This document shows positions 1 to 7,619 of a stretch of 64,000 nt of DNA, in pieces. The stretch is from assembly GCA_002448395.1 (NCBI GenBank), contig DJXS01000038.1, positions 1 to 64,000 of the forward strand, written 5' to 3'. The stretch comes from Lachnospiraceae bacterium UBA6998. GTDB lineage: Bacteria > Bacillota > Clostridia > Lachnospirales > Lachnospiraceae. Both the position numbers and the translations under genes were made by a program. The notes under the pieces were generated by a model. That model did no database searches, had not been told where the DNA came from, and saw only the letters and a list, made by a program, of their open reading frames with translations. Within the stretch, counting starts at the first letter, position 1. Every line of letters begins with the position of its first letter.

Positions 1-311
<311 letters not shown>

Positions 312-722
312 AATATTGTAAGGCTTCCGTCTCGCGGAAACCTTGGATTCAAGTTCAATACTGTCACAGTTCAAACGTTAACGTCTAAATCTGCTCCGTA
401 ATTTGCTTGGTTTGGTTCGTTCTGAAAATATTTTATATCATTCAGCTGTGCTATTCGCAAAAGCCGTCCTGCTGCGCAGTCCGCCGCCGCATTGCGGCTG
501 TTTTGCTCATAACGGGCGTTCCGCCCTATACAGTTTCGTCTGCTCCGTCTCCGGTGTGCGAGCACTCCGTTTCCGGATCATCCGAACCTGTGCACCGCTG
601 AATTTTAGGAATATATTCAGGGTTGCATTTCTGTTAAGTTGTCATATATTCGATTGTAATGGTATTTCGGACGCCTGTCCGGCAGGCTGTCCGTGCTGCC
701 TCTTTTCAGCGGCAACTCTGAT

Positions 723-751
723 ATCTTACATCAGGCCGTTTCGATTGTCAA
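723..751 (-). promoter_or_regulatory. rRNA operon promoter P2 (proximal)
   Basis: On the minus strand a perfect TTGACA (746-751), a 17-base spacer and TAAGAT (723-728), with an A-rich tract upstream of the -35. This is the strongest promoter match facing the 16S gene. The rpsT promoter in this window has the same two hexamers and spacing. Confidence 0.82.
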
Positions 752-828
752 GCACTTTTTTAAGTTTTTCTTGAGCCGTCAGGCTCGAAAACTCTTTTGT
801 GCCCGCCTCTCTTTCAGCGGCGAATGCT

Positions 829-857
829 ATGTTACCACTCCCAAACACCCTTTGCAA
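829..857 (-). promoter_or_regulatory. rRNA operon promoter P1 (distal)
   Basis: On the minus strand TTGCAA (852-857), a 17-base spacer, then TAACAT (829-834). An A/T-rich block just upstream (858-885) could act as an UP element. Spacing and position suit the distal promoter of a tandem rRNA pair. Confidence 0.6.
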
Positions 858-961
858 GTGATATTTTCAAAAATCAAATATTAGTTTATTTATGGTGAAA
901 TGATTGATTATTGTGTTTACAATACCTACTTACGTTCGAACAAATCTGAACGATTACGACG

Positions 962-2176
962 TCAATCGACAAACACATAGGCCGCAAGTCTGTCAAATGC
1001 TTCTTTTACTCTTGAAAGCGGAAGCGCCAGATTGATCCGTGTGCAGCATTCTCCGTGGAACGGGCGTCCATCCTGTATCGCGACGCCGACTCTCCATGCA
1101 GCACTGAGCACATCATCGAGGCTCTTTCCTGTCCTCTCGCAATACTTCGAACAGTCAGCGAACAGCATATATGTGCCTTCCGGCTTTGTGACTTCCACGC
1201 CCGGGAGACGATTGGCAATAAAGTCGCATGCATAGTCAATGTTTTGACCCAGCACTTTTAATAATTCGTCGACCCACGCATACCCTTCCGGAGAATAGGC
1301 GCCGATCAGCGCGTACATTGAAAGTACGTTCATATTATTGTAATGAGACAGTGAACTCTCTTTGAGGACCCGGTCGCGTATTGTCTTATTATAAATAATA
1401 TGATAAGAGCCAACGAGTCCGGCAAGATTGAAAGTCTTTGAAGGAGCATAGAGCGCCACAGTCCTGTTTCTTGCATCTTCAGAAACCGACTGGGTTGGAA
1501 TGTGCCTGTTCCCGAAAAGGGTCATGTCGGACCAGATCTCATCTGATATGATCTTTACATCATATTTCCGGCACAGCTCCGTGAACTGAAGGATCTCCTC
1601 CCTGGTCCACACTCTGCCGCAGGGGTTGTGGGGCGAGCAGAATATTGCAGCGTGAATATGGCGGCTTTTTATCTTCTCTTCCATATCTTCAAAATCCATG
1701 CGCCATACGCCCTGCGCATCTTTTTTCAGAGGCGAGTGAATGATATTGTAGCCGCTGTTCTTTAAGCTGTTTGTGAACCCTATATATGTAGGGGAATGCA
1801 AGAGAACATTATCTCCTTTGGAACAGAATATCCCCAGTGCAGAGAGTACTCCACCGAGCACGCCGTTCTCATATCCTATGCAGTCTTCGGTCAGTCCGGT
1901 GACACCGTTTCTTACTTCATGCCACTTTATGATCTCATCATAGTATTCTTTTCTTATGTCAAAATATCCATAGGCCGGATGCTCTGTTCTATCGATGATC
2001 GCCTTAGGAATGGCCGGGCATGTAGGGAAATTCATGTCAGCGACCCACATAGGAATAACATCAAATCCTTCGTCAGGCTTATCCGGAACAAAGGACCTGT
2101 CTCCGGTTCCAAGCGCATCCACGGCGATCGCATCCATGTTGTGCCTGTTCATTATTGATTCAAAATCATACTTCAT
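962..2176 (-). CDS. MalY/PatB family PLP-dependent C-S lyase or aminotransferase
   Basis: A 404-residue fold-type I PLP enzyme of the MalY/PatB group, which act as cystathionine beta-lyases or cysteine desulfhydrases on cysteine-sulfur compounds in the cytoplasm. The N-terminus has the family's run DVIPMWVADMNFPTCPAI; SPHNPCGRVW is the central NPxGR-type loop, SDEIW holds the PLP-contacting Asp, and APSKTFNLAG holds the Schiff-base lysine. Length is normal. The start has a GGTG-type ribosome site. It precedes dtd's 3' side by 16 bases, so dtd and this gene may be co-transcribed. It could be annotated as an aminotransferase; it is not a HisC, and the exact substrate is not predictable. Confidence 0.9.
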   Translation of the reverse strand: MKYDFESIMNRHNMDAIAVDALGTGDRSFVPDKPDEGFDVIPMWVADMNFPTCPAIPKAIIDRTEHPAYGYFDIRKEYYDEIIKWHEVRNGVTGLTEDCIGYENGVLGGVLSALGIFCSKGDNVLLHSPTYIGFTNSLKNSGYNIIHSPLKKDAQGVWRMDFEDMEEKIKSRHIHAAIFCSPHNPCGRVWTREEILQFTELCRKYDVKIISDEIWSDMTLFGNRHIPTQSVSEDARNRTVALYAPSKTFNLAGLVGSYHIIYNKTIRDRVLKESSLSHYNNMNVLSMYALIGAYSPEGYAWVDELLKVLGQNIDYACDFIANRLPGVEVTKPEGTYMLFADCSKYCERTGKSLDDVLSAAWRVGVAIQDGRPFHGECCTRINLALPLSRVKEAFDRLAAYVFVD

Positions 2177-2192
2177 TGATTTTCACCCCAAC

Positions 2193-2648
2193 TTAATATC
2201 CCAGTTCTTCAGAATCCATCAACATAGTAAAAGGACCGTTATTTGTCAGACGCACTTTCATAAGAGCGCCAAATTCTCCGGTCTGAGGTTTTCTTCCCGT
2301 CAATTGTTCACACTTTTCGATCAGATAATTATAGAGCTCTTCCGCGCGCTGAGGAGAACCCGCTTTTATAAAAGAAGGACGGTTGCCTTTGTGGCAATCT
2401 GCATACAGAGTGAACTGTGAGACAAGCAGGATCTCTCCGCCCACAGCGGCGAGGTTAAGGTTAGTCTTTCCGTTTTCATCTTCAAATATTCGAAGCTTAA
2501 GCATTTTTTCGATCATGCGGTCAGCCGTTTCGCGGGTATCCGTATCACTGATCCCTGCAAGGACCAGATATCCTTTGCCGATTCTTCCCACTATTTTGCC
2601 GCTGATCTCAACCTCAGCATTATCCACGCATTGTATTACAAATCGCAT
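2193..2648 (-). CDS. dtd: D-aminoacyl-tRNA deacylase
   Basis: DTD hydrolyses D-aminoacyl-tRNAs (and Gly-tRNA-Ala), a proofreading step that keeps D-amino acids out of protein. The 151-residue length is standard. Both family motifs are present: SQFTL, which positions the substrate near mid-protein, and NNGPFT near the C-terminus (the NxGPxT motif). The N-terminus MRFVIQCVDNAEVEI matches the family strand with small changes. It lies upstream of the PatB-like gene on the same strand. Confidence 0.95.
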   Translation of the reverse strand: MRFVIQCVDNAEVEISGKIVGRIGKGYLVLAGISDTDTRETADRMIEKMLKLRIFEDENGKTNLNLAAVGGEILLVSQFTLYADCHKGNRPSFIKAGSPQRAEELYNYLIEKCEQLTGRKPQTGEFGALMKVRLTNNGPFTMLMDSEELGY

Positions 2649-2736
2649 TTGCAGTTCCCTCCACGATTAATATTTTGCCCGGACCGGACAGAGATAAGTA
2701 TACCATTACTGGCGGAAAAAGCATTAAGTTTAAATG

Positions 2737-2768
2737 AAAAAGACTCCGGCCGTCGCCGAAGTCTTTTT
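2737..2768 (-). terminator. Rho-independent terminator after the L,D-transpeptidase gene
   Basis: Inverted repeat AAAAAGACTCCGGC / GCCGAAGTCTTTTT around a 4-base loop, with one internal mismatch and a T run on the minus side. It sits just after the stop of the transpeptidase gene and would isolate dtd from it. The A/T flanks make it potentially bidirectional. Confidence 0.8.
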
Positions 2769-2792
2769 CTGCCTTTTCAACTTTGTGATTTC

Positions 2793-3956
2793 TCACTCAT
2801 AAACAACCAACCTGGTACCATGTGGTATGTTTGTGTAAATCCAGCGTGCGTGTTCGAGAGCAAGACGGATGCAGCTCATGGAAATGTTCATTCCGAGTCT
2901 GTCATCTGCGATGTCCGCATACTCCGGATTTCCTTCACTATACTTATCATAGAGGATAGTGTGAAGCATAAATCCGGCAGTCGTCCAGTAGCAGTAAGCA
3001 GCCTTGCATTTTTCAAATCTCTTCCATCCGTATTCTGTCTCATACTTCCAGCAGAGTTTGAACTGCCCTGTAGGGGTTCTTGTCGCAGGAGCACCGCACG
3101 AAAACTCCCAGCTCCCCTTGATCCTTGTCCATTCGCCCTTCCTTCCCTGATAAACTCTAAGCTCATGCTCAGAAAGATTTGCGAGAACAAGGTATTTTGT
3201 ATCACTATCGTACCACTGTGCCTTCTGATCCATAACGTCATTGACTTTATTGACCGCAATGCCTTCCGCGTTAATGATCTTACCGTTAATTTCCTTGTTG
3301 GTCACAACAGTACCGTTACTATTCGTATAGAAAGTATTTCCCTTGTCGGAAACCTGTAATCCCGTCTTGGTTGTAAGGGCTCCAGATTTTTCGAAGAAAT
3401 AATAAACACCATCAATCTTGTAGACGTGAGGTCCGGTATACATTACTCCGCCATCGCCAAGATAATACCATTTACCGTCAACTTTTCTCCAACCATTTGC
3501 CATGGCGCCGCTCGGGTCCATATAGTACCAGTGTCCGTCAGACTTGACCCAGCCGGTCTTCATGTCACCGCGCACCAGGTCAAAATAGTACCACTTGCCT
3601 TTGATCCTCTGCCAGCCGATCTTCATATAGCCTGCAATATTAAAGAAATACCATTTCCCTTGGTTTTTGAGAAACCCGGTCTGCATAACGCCTTCATTAT
3701 TAAAGTAATAATACTTTCCGTTGATCTTAGCCCAGCCGGTGTGATTGCCTTTATTAGTTACATAATACCAATTGTTTCCTTTTTTTACCCATCCCAGCTT
3801 TACAGCAGCAGCCTGAGCAGCTCCCTGATTATCTTCTTTAACAATTACGCTTTCCTGTTCTGAGACCTTCTGCGCAGCACTGACACCCGTCACCGGAATT
3901 GTTGATGCAAATAATGCAGAAGCTAAAAGCAATGCAAATAGACGTACACGTTTCAT
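2793..3956 (-). CDS. Secreted L,D-transpeptidase with cell-wall-binding repeats
   Basis: A 387-residue exported protein. Residues 1-27 are a signal peptide ending near GVSA. Residues about 54-200 hold at least six choline-binding-type repeats (GW..xxGKWYYF pattern, e.g. GWVKSDGHWYYMDPSG), which anchor proteins to wall polymers. Residues about 252-387 form a YkuD domain with His332 (FMLHTILYD) and the catalytic Cys362 in SMSCIRL, in place of the usual S-H-G-C. YkuD enzymes make 3-3 peptidoglycan cross-links or attach proteins. The gene has its own terminator and an AAGGAGAG ribosome site. A large palindrome lies upstream. Function inferred from domains. Confidence 0.92.
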   Translation of the reverse strand: MKRVRLFALLLASALFASTIPVTGVSAAQKVSEQESVIVKEDNQGAAQAAAVKLGWVKKGNNWYYVTNKGNHTGWAKINGKYYYFNNEGVMQTGFLKNQGKWYFFNIAGYMKIGWQRIKGKWYYFDLVRGDMKTGWVKSDGHWYYMDPSGAMANGWRKVDGKWYYLGDGGVMYTGPHVYKIDGVYYFFEKSGALTTKTGLQVSDKGNTFYTNSNGTVVTNKEINGKIINAEGIAVNKVNDVMDQKAQWYDSDTKYLVLANLSEHELRVYQGRKGEWTRIKGSWEFSCGAPATRTPTGQFKLCWKYETEYGWKRFEKCKAAYCYWTTAGFMLHTILYDKYSEGNPEYADIADDRLGMNISMSCIRLALEHARWIYTNIPHGTRLVVYE

Positions 3957-4041
3957 CTTCTTCTCTCCTTATAAATTGATCGACTTAATAGTTACGCGCG
4001 ACAATATAAGGAGTGAATAACGCATACGCTCTCTCACAAAT

Positions 4042-4090
4042 ATCATCACAAAGTTGTTTGGCAATTGTTATGTTACAACATTGTGATGAT
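4042..4090. repeat. 16-bp inverted repeat upstream of the transpeptidase gene
   Basis: Arms ATCATCACAAAGTTGT (4042-4057) and ACAACATTGTGATGAT (4075-4090) pair at 15 of 16 positions across a 17-base loop. There is no T run, so it is not an obvious terminator. It starts 86 bases upstream of the transpeptidase start codon, a suitable place for an operator or structured leader. Confidence 0.75.
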
Positions 4091-4153
4091 AATTGCAAGC
4101 ATTTATTAATATTTATGTAATATTATTTTTATTTTTTTAATTGCTATGTTTAA

Positions 4154-4182
4154 ATTCAAATATTTTTACGAAATATTTGAAT
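4154..4182. repeat. 12-bp perfect AT-rich palindrome
   Basis: ATTCAAATATTT (4154-4165) and AAATATTTGAAT (4171-4182) are perfect inverted copies separated by TTACG. It is AT-rich and lacks a T run, so it is more like a repressor operator than a terminator. It lies about 160 bases before the small plus-strand gene. Confidence 0.6.
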
Positions 4183-4344
4183 CATTTGATCAAAATAGAA
4201 GGAATATATACAGAAAAGACCTAAAGCTGGTCAAATTACTCCGTTTTCTTTTTTTTGAAGTTCAGATAGAATCCGCATTGTAAACAAAACAGAACAGCGG
4301 AAACGATCCGCTCACTTCGGAAAGTAAGAGGAAAAAAGAATTAT

Positions 4345-4671
4345 ATGTTTGATGTTATGAGCTATGCAGACAGAAACGATGTTGAAGTTTCCATCCGCAA
4401 AGGTCACGACGGACGTACAGTATGGGAAATCTTCCTGCGCGACCACCGGCTGAATCTGACCGAGTTCACACGTATTATAGATATAGAGATAAGAGGTCGG
4501 ATGGATCAGGACGCATATATTGAATTCAGATGCGAACAGCTGATGGACATGATCCGTTCAGCCAGAATGAAAAAAGAGTTTTCGGATATCGAAAGCAAGA
4601 ATGACGAAACTGCCCTGCAGCCTGAGGCTGCGGGACAGTTTTTCCTTTTCTCCCATATCCCTATGAGGTGA
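4345..4671 (+). CDS. Hypothetical protein, 108 residues
   Basis: I do not recognise this protein. It is 108 residues, soluble and charged, with no signal peptide or membrane segment. An N-terminal part (VEVSIRKGHDGRTVWEIFL) looks like beta strands and the middle (DQDAYIEFRCEQLMDMIRS) like an amphipathic helix. A GAGG motif lies 12 bases before the ATG, which is rather far; Met5 is a possible alternative start. It is one of few plus-strand genes and ends 8 bases before the convergent CobW-like gene. That it is coding rests on its length and isolation only. Confidence 0.55.
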   Translation: MFDVMSYADRNDVEVSIRKGHDGRTVWEIFLRDHRLNLTEFTRIIDIEIRGRMDQDAYIEFRCEQLMDMIRSARMKKEFSDIESKNDETALQPEAAGQFFLFSHIPMR

Positions 4672-4679
4672 CGGCCTGT

Positions 4680-5636
4680 TTAGAGCTCACCATAATATTT
4701 TGCCCTCTGGGCAAAACATTTGTCGATCAGATCTCTGTTCAGGTGCTCTCCTATTACAATGAGGGCATTCTGCCCTCTTTCTCTTTCTTCAATTTCAATT
4801 TGACCCGGAACAGCGTTGATCAGCAGCCAATGTCCTTCATTAGTTTCAACAAAGCCCTTGACCCTGTGTACATTTCCAAACGAGGGATCATTTAAAATGC
4901 GCTCTGTTGTTTCCCTTATCTCAGCTTCCTGCATTTTTATATAAAAATAAAACAGCGACCGGTATCCGTTTTCCTGTTCAACCTGATATTTGACATGGTT
5001 TTCGAGCCTATAGCCGCATCTGCTGATCTTCTCATAATCACTTTCGCCAAACAGTTCCCAGTTACCTTGTATTACATCATCTCCAAAGGTCCTGCTGCAA
5101 TGGAATTCATTCATGACTTCATTCATGAGGCAGATCGTATCCCTGATCTCACACTCGTCAGCTTCCTGGACTTTGCTCAGAACAACACATCCTGCATTAG
5201 CAATCTGAGATGCCAGAAGATACCTGGCGTCAGCAGATAGAGCCTTCTCCTGTTTCGCGCTCACAATGGATATCACATTTCCGGGCGTATACCAGCGGTC
5301 AAGGGGTTCTTCCCTGAGCACATCGAAAAACTCATCCACGTCAAAAACACCGGAAGGTTCTACCAATACTCTGTCATAACCCATCATGGCCATAGAGATC
5401 AGTTTGGTCTTAAACCTCCTTCTGTGAGCCTCGTAGCCATCACCTCCTATGACCATCTCCAGTTCGCATTGATTGCCCAGAAGATCCTGTAAAAACATTA
5501 CATCTACATTTACAGCGCCGTAATCATTCTCAAGTATGCAGATTCTGCTCCCTTTATTCATGAAATGTCTCGCATAAGAACGGATGAAGGTTGTCTTGCC
5601 GGCACCCAGAAAACCTGTGATCAGATCAATTATCAT
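4680..5636 (-). CDS. CobW/G3E-like GTPase lacking the CxCC metal motif
   Basis: A 318-residue COG0523-type P-loop protein. The N-terminus has Walker A GFLGAGKTTF (residues 8-17), the guanine-side loop END(Y)G, and LVEPSGVFDV as Walker B/G3. Typical CobW metallochaperones carry GCxCC shortly after switch I; here that place reads VIGGDGYEAHRRR, with no CxCC. The NKxD-type base-specificity motif is also altered (VVLSKVQEAD). It has the C-terminal CobW-like half. It may therefore not be a zinc chaperone of the usual kind. Single gene, converging with the small hypothetical gene. Confidence 0.85.
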   Translation of the reverse strand: MIIDLITGFLGAGKTTFIRSYARHFMNKGSRICILENDYGAVNVDVMFLQDLLGNQCELEMVIGGDGYEAHRRRFKTKLISMAMMGYDRVLVEPSGVFDVDEFFDVLREEPLDRWYTPGNVISIVSAKQEKALSADARYLLASQIANAGCVVLSKVQEADECEIRDTICLMNEVMNEFHCSRTFGDDVIQGNWELFGESDYEKISRCGYRLENHVKYQVEQENGYRSLFYFYIKMQEAEIRETTERILNDPSFGNVHRVKGFVETNEGHWLLINAVPGQIEIEERERGQNALIVIGEHLNRDLIDKCFAQRAKYYGEL

Positions 5637-5704
5637 AAAAAGCTCCTTATTATTTCAAATCAGACGACACAAGTATAGCAGAATATCTGAAATAGTGACT
5701 ATGA

Positions 5705-5739
5705 AAAAAGGCTGCCCGGTCAGGCAAAGACCAGGCAGC
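5705..5739 (-). terminator. Rho-independent terminator after the LysM gene
   Basis: GCTGCCCGGTC (5711-5721) pairs with GACCAGGCAGC (5729-5739) with one mismatch; on the minus strand the stem is followed by CCTTTTTTC. It ends the transcript of the LysM protein gene. Confidence 0.85.
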
Positions 5740-5774
5740 AATTAAATCAGCAGATATTGTAAGTTCAGAAAAGA

Positions 5775-6320
5775 TCACTTTAATTCTGTGGAGTAATAAG
5801 GCACAACAAGATGTGTTCCGGGAGTGACGACAGGATAGGACGATTTATCATAGTCCAGATTATTGATTCTGCAAAGCTCTTCCAGATAATCATTCTGCGT
5901 CTTATAGAAGTTCCGGTCATCATATCTCTGTACGATATCCAGAAGATTCTCCTCGTAGGCCACCGTGATCGTATCGTAGTATTTGTAAGCCGCCGGGACC
6001 TCTTTACTCTTAGCTCTTGACGCGATACCGCCGATACCGAATACCACGCTGATCAGGATGAACGCGGCGAGGGCTGTGCGAAGGATGCGCACCTTCCTGG
6101 CTCTGGCTCTTGCAGCTTTCTTCCTTGCAATTGCTCTTCTTCTGGTCGTCTCATTGCCGTCAGAGTTCGATGATCCGATAGTTTCTCTCCTGAAATTATA
6201 TACTACGCAGTCTCTATGTTCCTTGGCAGATCCCTCATTATATCCCATAAAATCGAAAGATCTTGCTGTATTGCCCTGTACACACGCGATTACGTCAATC
6301 CCTGTATATGACTTACTCAT
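5775..6320 (-). CDS. LysM membrane protein, YneA-like SOS division inhibitor
   Basis: A 181-residue protein divergent from lexA, the position of the SOS-induced division inhibitor YneA in Bacillus. Residues about 80-101 form one membrane segment preceded by an Arg/Lys/Ala-rich stretch (RRRAIARKKAARARARK). Residues about 117-178 form a LysM-like domain ending GTHLVVPYY, expected outside the cell on peptidoglycan. It is longer than YneA (about 105 residues) because of an N-terminal cytoplasmic region of about 75 residues of unknown role. The start has a strong AGAGGTGA site. Its promoter spacer contains a LexA-like box. Role inferred from domain and context. Confidence 0.82.
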   Translation of the reverse strand: MSKSYTGIDVIACVQGNTARSFDFMGYNEGSAKEHRDCVVYNFRRETIGSSNSDGNETTRRRAIARKKAARARARKVRILRTALAAFILISVVFGIGGIASRAKSKEVPAAYKYYDTITVAYEENLLDIVQRYDDRNFYKTQNDYLEELCRINNLDYDKSSYPVVTPGTHLVVPYYSTELK

Positions 6321-6351
6321 TGTATATCACCTCTTCCGTACACTATTACCG

Positions 6352-6365
6352 CGAACCTATGTTTG
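6352..6365. promoter_or_regulatory. Candidate LexA (SOS) box 1
   Basis: CGAACCTATGTTTG matches the Gram-positive LexA consensus CGAACRNRYGTTYG at all but one specified position. It lies just downstream of the predicted start point of the LysM gene, where LexA would block transcription. Confidence 0.8.
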
Positions 6366-6374
6366 CATGTCTAT

Positions 6375-6403
6375 ATTCTATCGAACATTCATTCTGATGT
6401 CAA
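6375..6403 (-). promoter_or_regulatory. Promoter of the LysM gene with LexA box 2 in its spacer
   Basis: Minus-strand TTGACA (6398-6403), 17-base spacer, TAGAAT (6375-6380). The spacer contains AGAATGAATGTTCG (6382-6395, minus strand), a LexA-like box with two mismatches to the consensus, so bound LexA would occlude RNA polymerase. Confidence 0.8.
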
Positions 6404-6410
6404 GAAAAAT

Positions 6411-6424
6411 CGAACAGATATTCT
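6411..6424. promoter_or_regulatory. Candidate LexA (SOS) box 3
   Basis: CGAACAGATATTCT has a perfect left half and a degenerate right half relative to CGAACRNRYGTTYG. It lies between the two divergent promoters and is weaker than boxes 1 and 4. Confidence 0.5.
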
Positions 6425-6463
6425 GAATATATGTTTGCTTTTTTCGGATTTTGATTGTATAAT
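6424..6463 (+). promoter_or_regulatory. lexA promoter with LexA box 4
   Basis: Plus-strand TTGCTT (6435-6440), 17-base spacer and a perfect TATAAT (6458-6463). TGAATATATGTTTG (6424-6437) is a LexA-like box with two mismatches that overlaps the -35, fitting LexA autorepression. Confidence 0.8.
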
Positions 6464-6521
6464 CAAGACAGAATAAGCCAGATTTTTCTTAAAATACTAT
6501 AGAAAGCAGGAGGTCACGCCA

Positions 6522-7133
6522 ATGCCCGCTAAGATTTCCAAGAAACAACAGGAAATTCTTGATTATCTCAAGGATGAGATTCTTTCCAAGGGATATCCTC
6601 CCACTGTTCGCGAGATCTGTGAGAAAGTCGGTCTCAAATCCACGTCTTCTGTTCATTCCCATCTCTCTACCCTGGAGAGAAACGGATTTATTCGCAGAGA
6701 CCCCACTAAGCCGAGAGCGATAGAGATCTGTGACGACAGCTTCCAAATGGTCCGCACAGAAATGGCATCTCTGCCGGTAGTGGGAAATGTAGCCGCAGGA
6801 CAGCCAATCCTCGCGCAGGAGAATATTGAAAGTTATTTCCCCATCCCGACGGATATTCTTCCTCCCGGCGAATCCTTTGCTCTGAGGGTTCGGGGAGAAT
6901 CAATGATCAACGCCGGAATCCTCAACGGTGATCTGGTGTTTGTCAATTCCTGCAATACAGCGAGAAACGGTGAGATTGTTGTCGCTCTTATAGAGGACGG
7001 GGCTACCGTGAAGACTTTCTACAAAGAGAACGGTCATATCCGTCTGCAGCCTGAGAACGACTCAATGGAGCCGATCATTGTAGAACAGTGTCTGATCCTC
7101 GGAAAAGTCTTCGGTGTTTTCAGGACAATGTGA
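6522..7133 (+). CDS. lexA: LexA, SOS-response repressor
   Basis: LexA represses DNA-damage genes and cleaves itself when RecA filaments form. The 203 residues fit the family. Residues 1-70 form a winged helix-turn-helix (YPPTVREICEKVGLKSTSSV). The autocleavage bond is Ala92-Gly93 in VAAGQPI. The catalytic dyad is Ser127 in RGESMI and Lys164 in ATVKTF. The start is set by AGGAGG 7 bases upstream. It is divergent from the LysM gene with LexA-like boxes between them, and ends in a strong 21-bp hairpin. Confidence 0.98.
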   Translation: MPAKISKKQQEILDYLKDEILSKGYPPTVREICEKVGLKSTSSVHSHLSTLERNGFIRRDPTKPRAIEICDDSFQMVRTEMASLPVVGNVAAGQPILAQENIESYFPIPTDILPPGESFALRVRGESMINAGILNGDLVFVNSCNTARNGEIVVALIEDGATVKTFYKENGHIRLQPENDSMEPIIVEQCLILGKVFGVFRTM

Positions 7134-7140
7134 TATCGAA

Positions 7141-7194
7141 AAGAGAGTCTGTGAAGAAATGAGTATAACTATCCATTTCTTCACAGACTCTCTT
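7141..7194. terminator. Bidirectional terminator between lexA and rsfS
   Basis: A perfect 21-bp stem (7141-7161 with 7174-7194) around a 12-base loop. T-rich sequence follows on both strands, though the runs are interrupted. It separates convergent lexA and the rsfS operon. Confidence 0.85.
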
Positions 7195-7247
7195 ATTATT
7201 TACATCCGGTCAGTATATTCTATGGATCGCTCCGGCAGGAGTTCCGA

Positions 7248-7619
7248 TCACAGATGGTCAGGATCTATCTGTTTGCCGTCTCTCCAAATTCTCTCAAGAT
7301 CATAGAGAAGGCGGTCTTCCTGATTAAAAATGTGAACGATCACATCGCCGAAATCGAGAAGGATCCACTTAGCATGCTCATATCCCTCAACCTGCTTGAG
7401 AACAGCGCCGGCTTTTTCCATCTTCTCGCTCACTTCGTCAGACAGTGCCTGGATCTGCGGACGGCTCGAACCGTTCGCGATAATGAAATAGTCTGCGAGA
7501 ACAGACACCTCACTGATGTCGATCACTCTGATATCCGCAGCCTTTTTCTCTTCAAGTGCCGCGATCGCTATGCGGGCAAGTTCTCCGGATCTCTCTTTGG
7601 TGTTAGCCATTTCACTCAT
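7248..7619 (-). CDS. rsfS: Ribosome silencing factor RsfS
   Basis: RsfS binds L14 on the 50S subunit and blocks joining of the subunits when nutrients are low. The 123 residues contain the DUF143 core: VIDISEVSVLADYFIIANG, then VEGYEHAKWILLDFGDVIVHIF with the family's W-(I/V)-L-(L/I)-D-(F/Y)-G-D. The start is placed at 7619 because GAGGAAATTCTATG gives ideal spacing; upstream ATGs lie inside yqeK. It overlaps yqeK by 8 bases, so translation is probably coupled. Last gene of the rplU operon. Confidence 0.96.
   Translation of the reverse strand: MSEMANTKERSGELARIAIAALEEKKAADIRVIDISEVSVLADYFIIANGSSRPQIQALSDEVSEKMEKAGAVLKQVEGYEHAKWILLDFGDVIVHIFNQEDRLLYDLERIWRDGKQIDPDHL

Larger units (their letters stand above)
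312..961 (-). promoter_or_regulatory. rRNA operon promoter and leader region, no gene seen
   Basis: This 650-base stretch between the PatB-like gene and the 16S gene holds no credible gene. It contains the two promoters listed separately and a leader of about 400 bases before the 16S start, where processing stems would be expected. AT-rich blocks lie upstream of both -35 boxes. Short open frames here have no ribosome site and no family resemblance. Confidence 0.8.
3957..4344. other. Intergenic region with two AT-rich palindromes
   Basis: A 388-base divergent intergenic region between the transpeptidase gene (minus) and a small gene (plus). It holds no coding sequence that I can support. Two strong inverted repeats, listed separately, are its main features. 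A further short hairpin, GCGGAAACGATCCGC, lies near 4298. I could not place clear -35/-10 pairs for either flanking gene. Confidence 0.6.

Noticed and set aside
403-774. Short frames in the rRNA upstream region
   Set aside because: They overlap the promoters and leader of the 16S gene and have no ribosome site.
2193-2648. Possible HisC for the his operon in the aminotransferase at 962
   Set aside because: The enzyme next to dtd has the MalY/PatB signature and not the HisC one, and lies 10 kb away.
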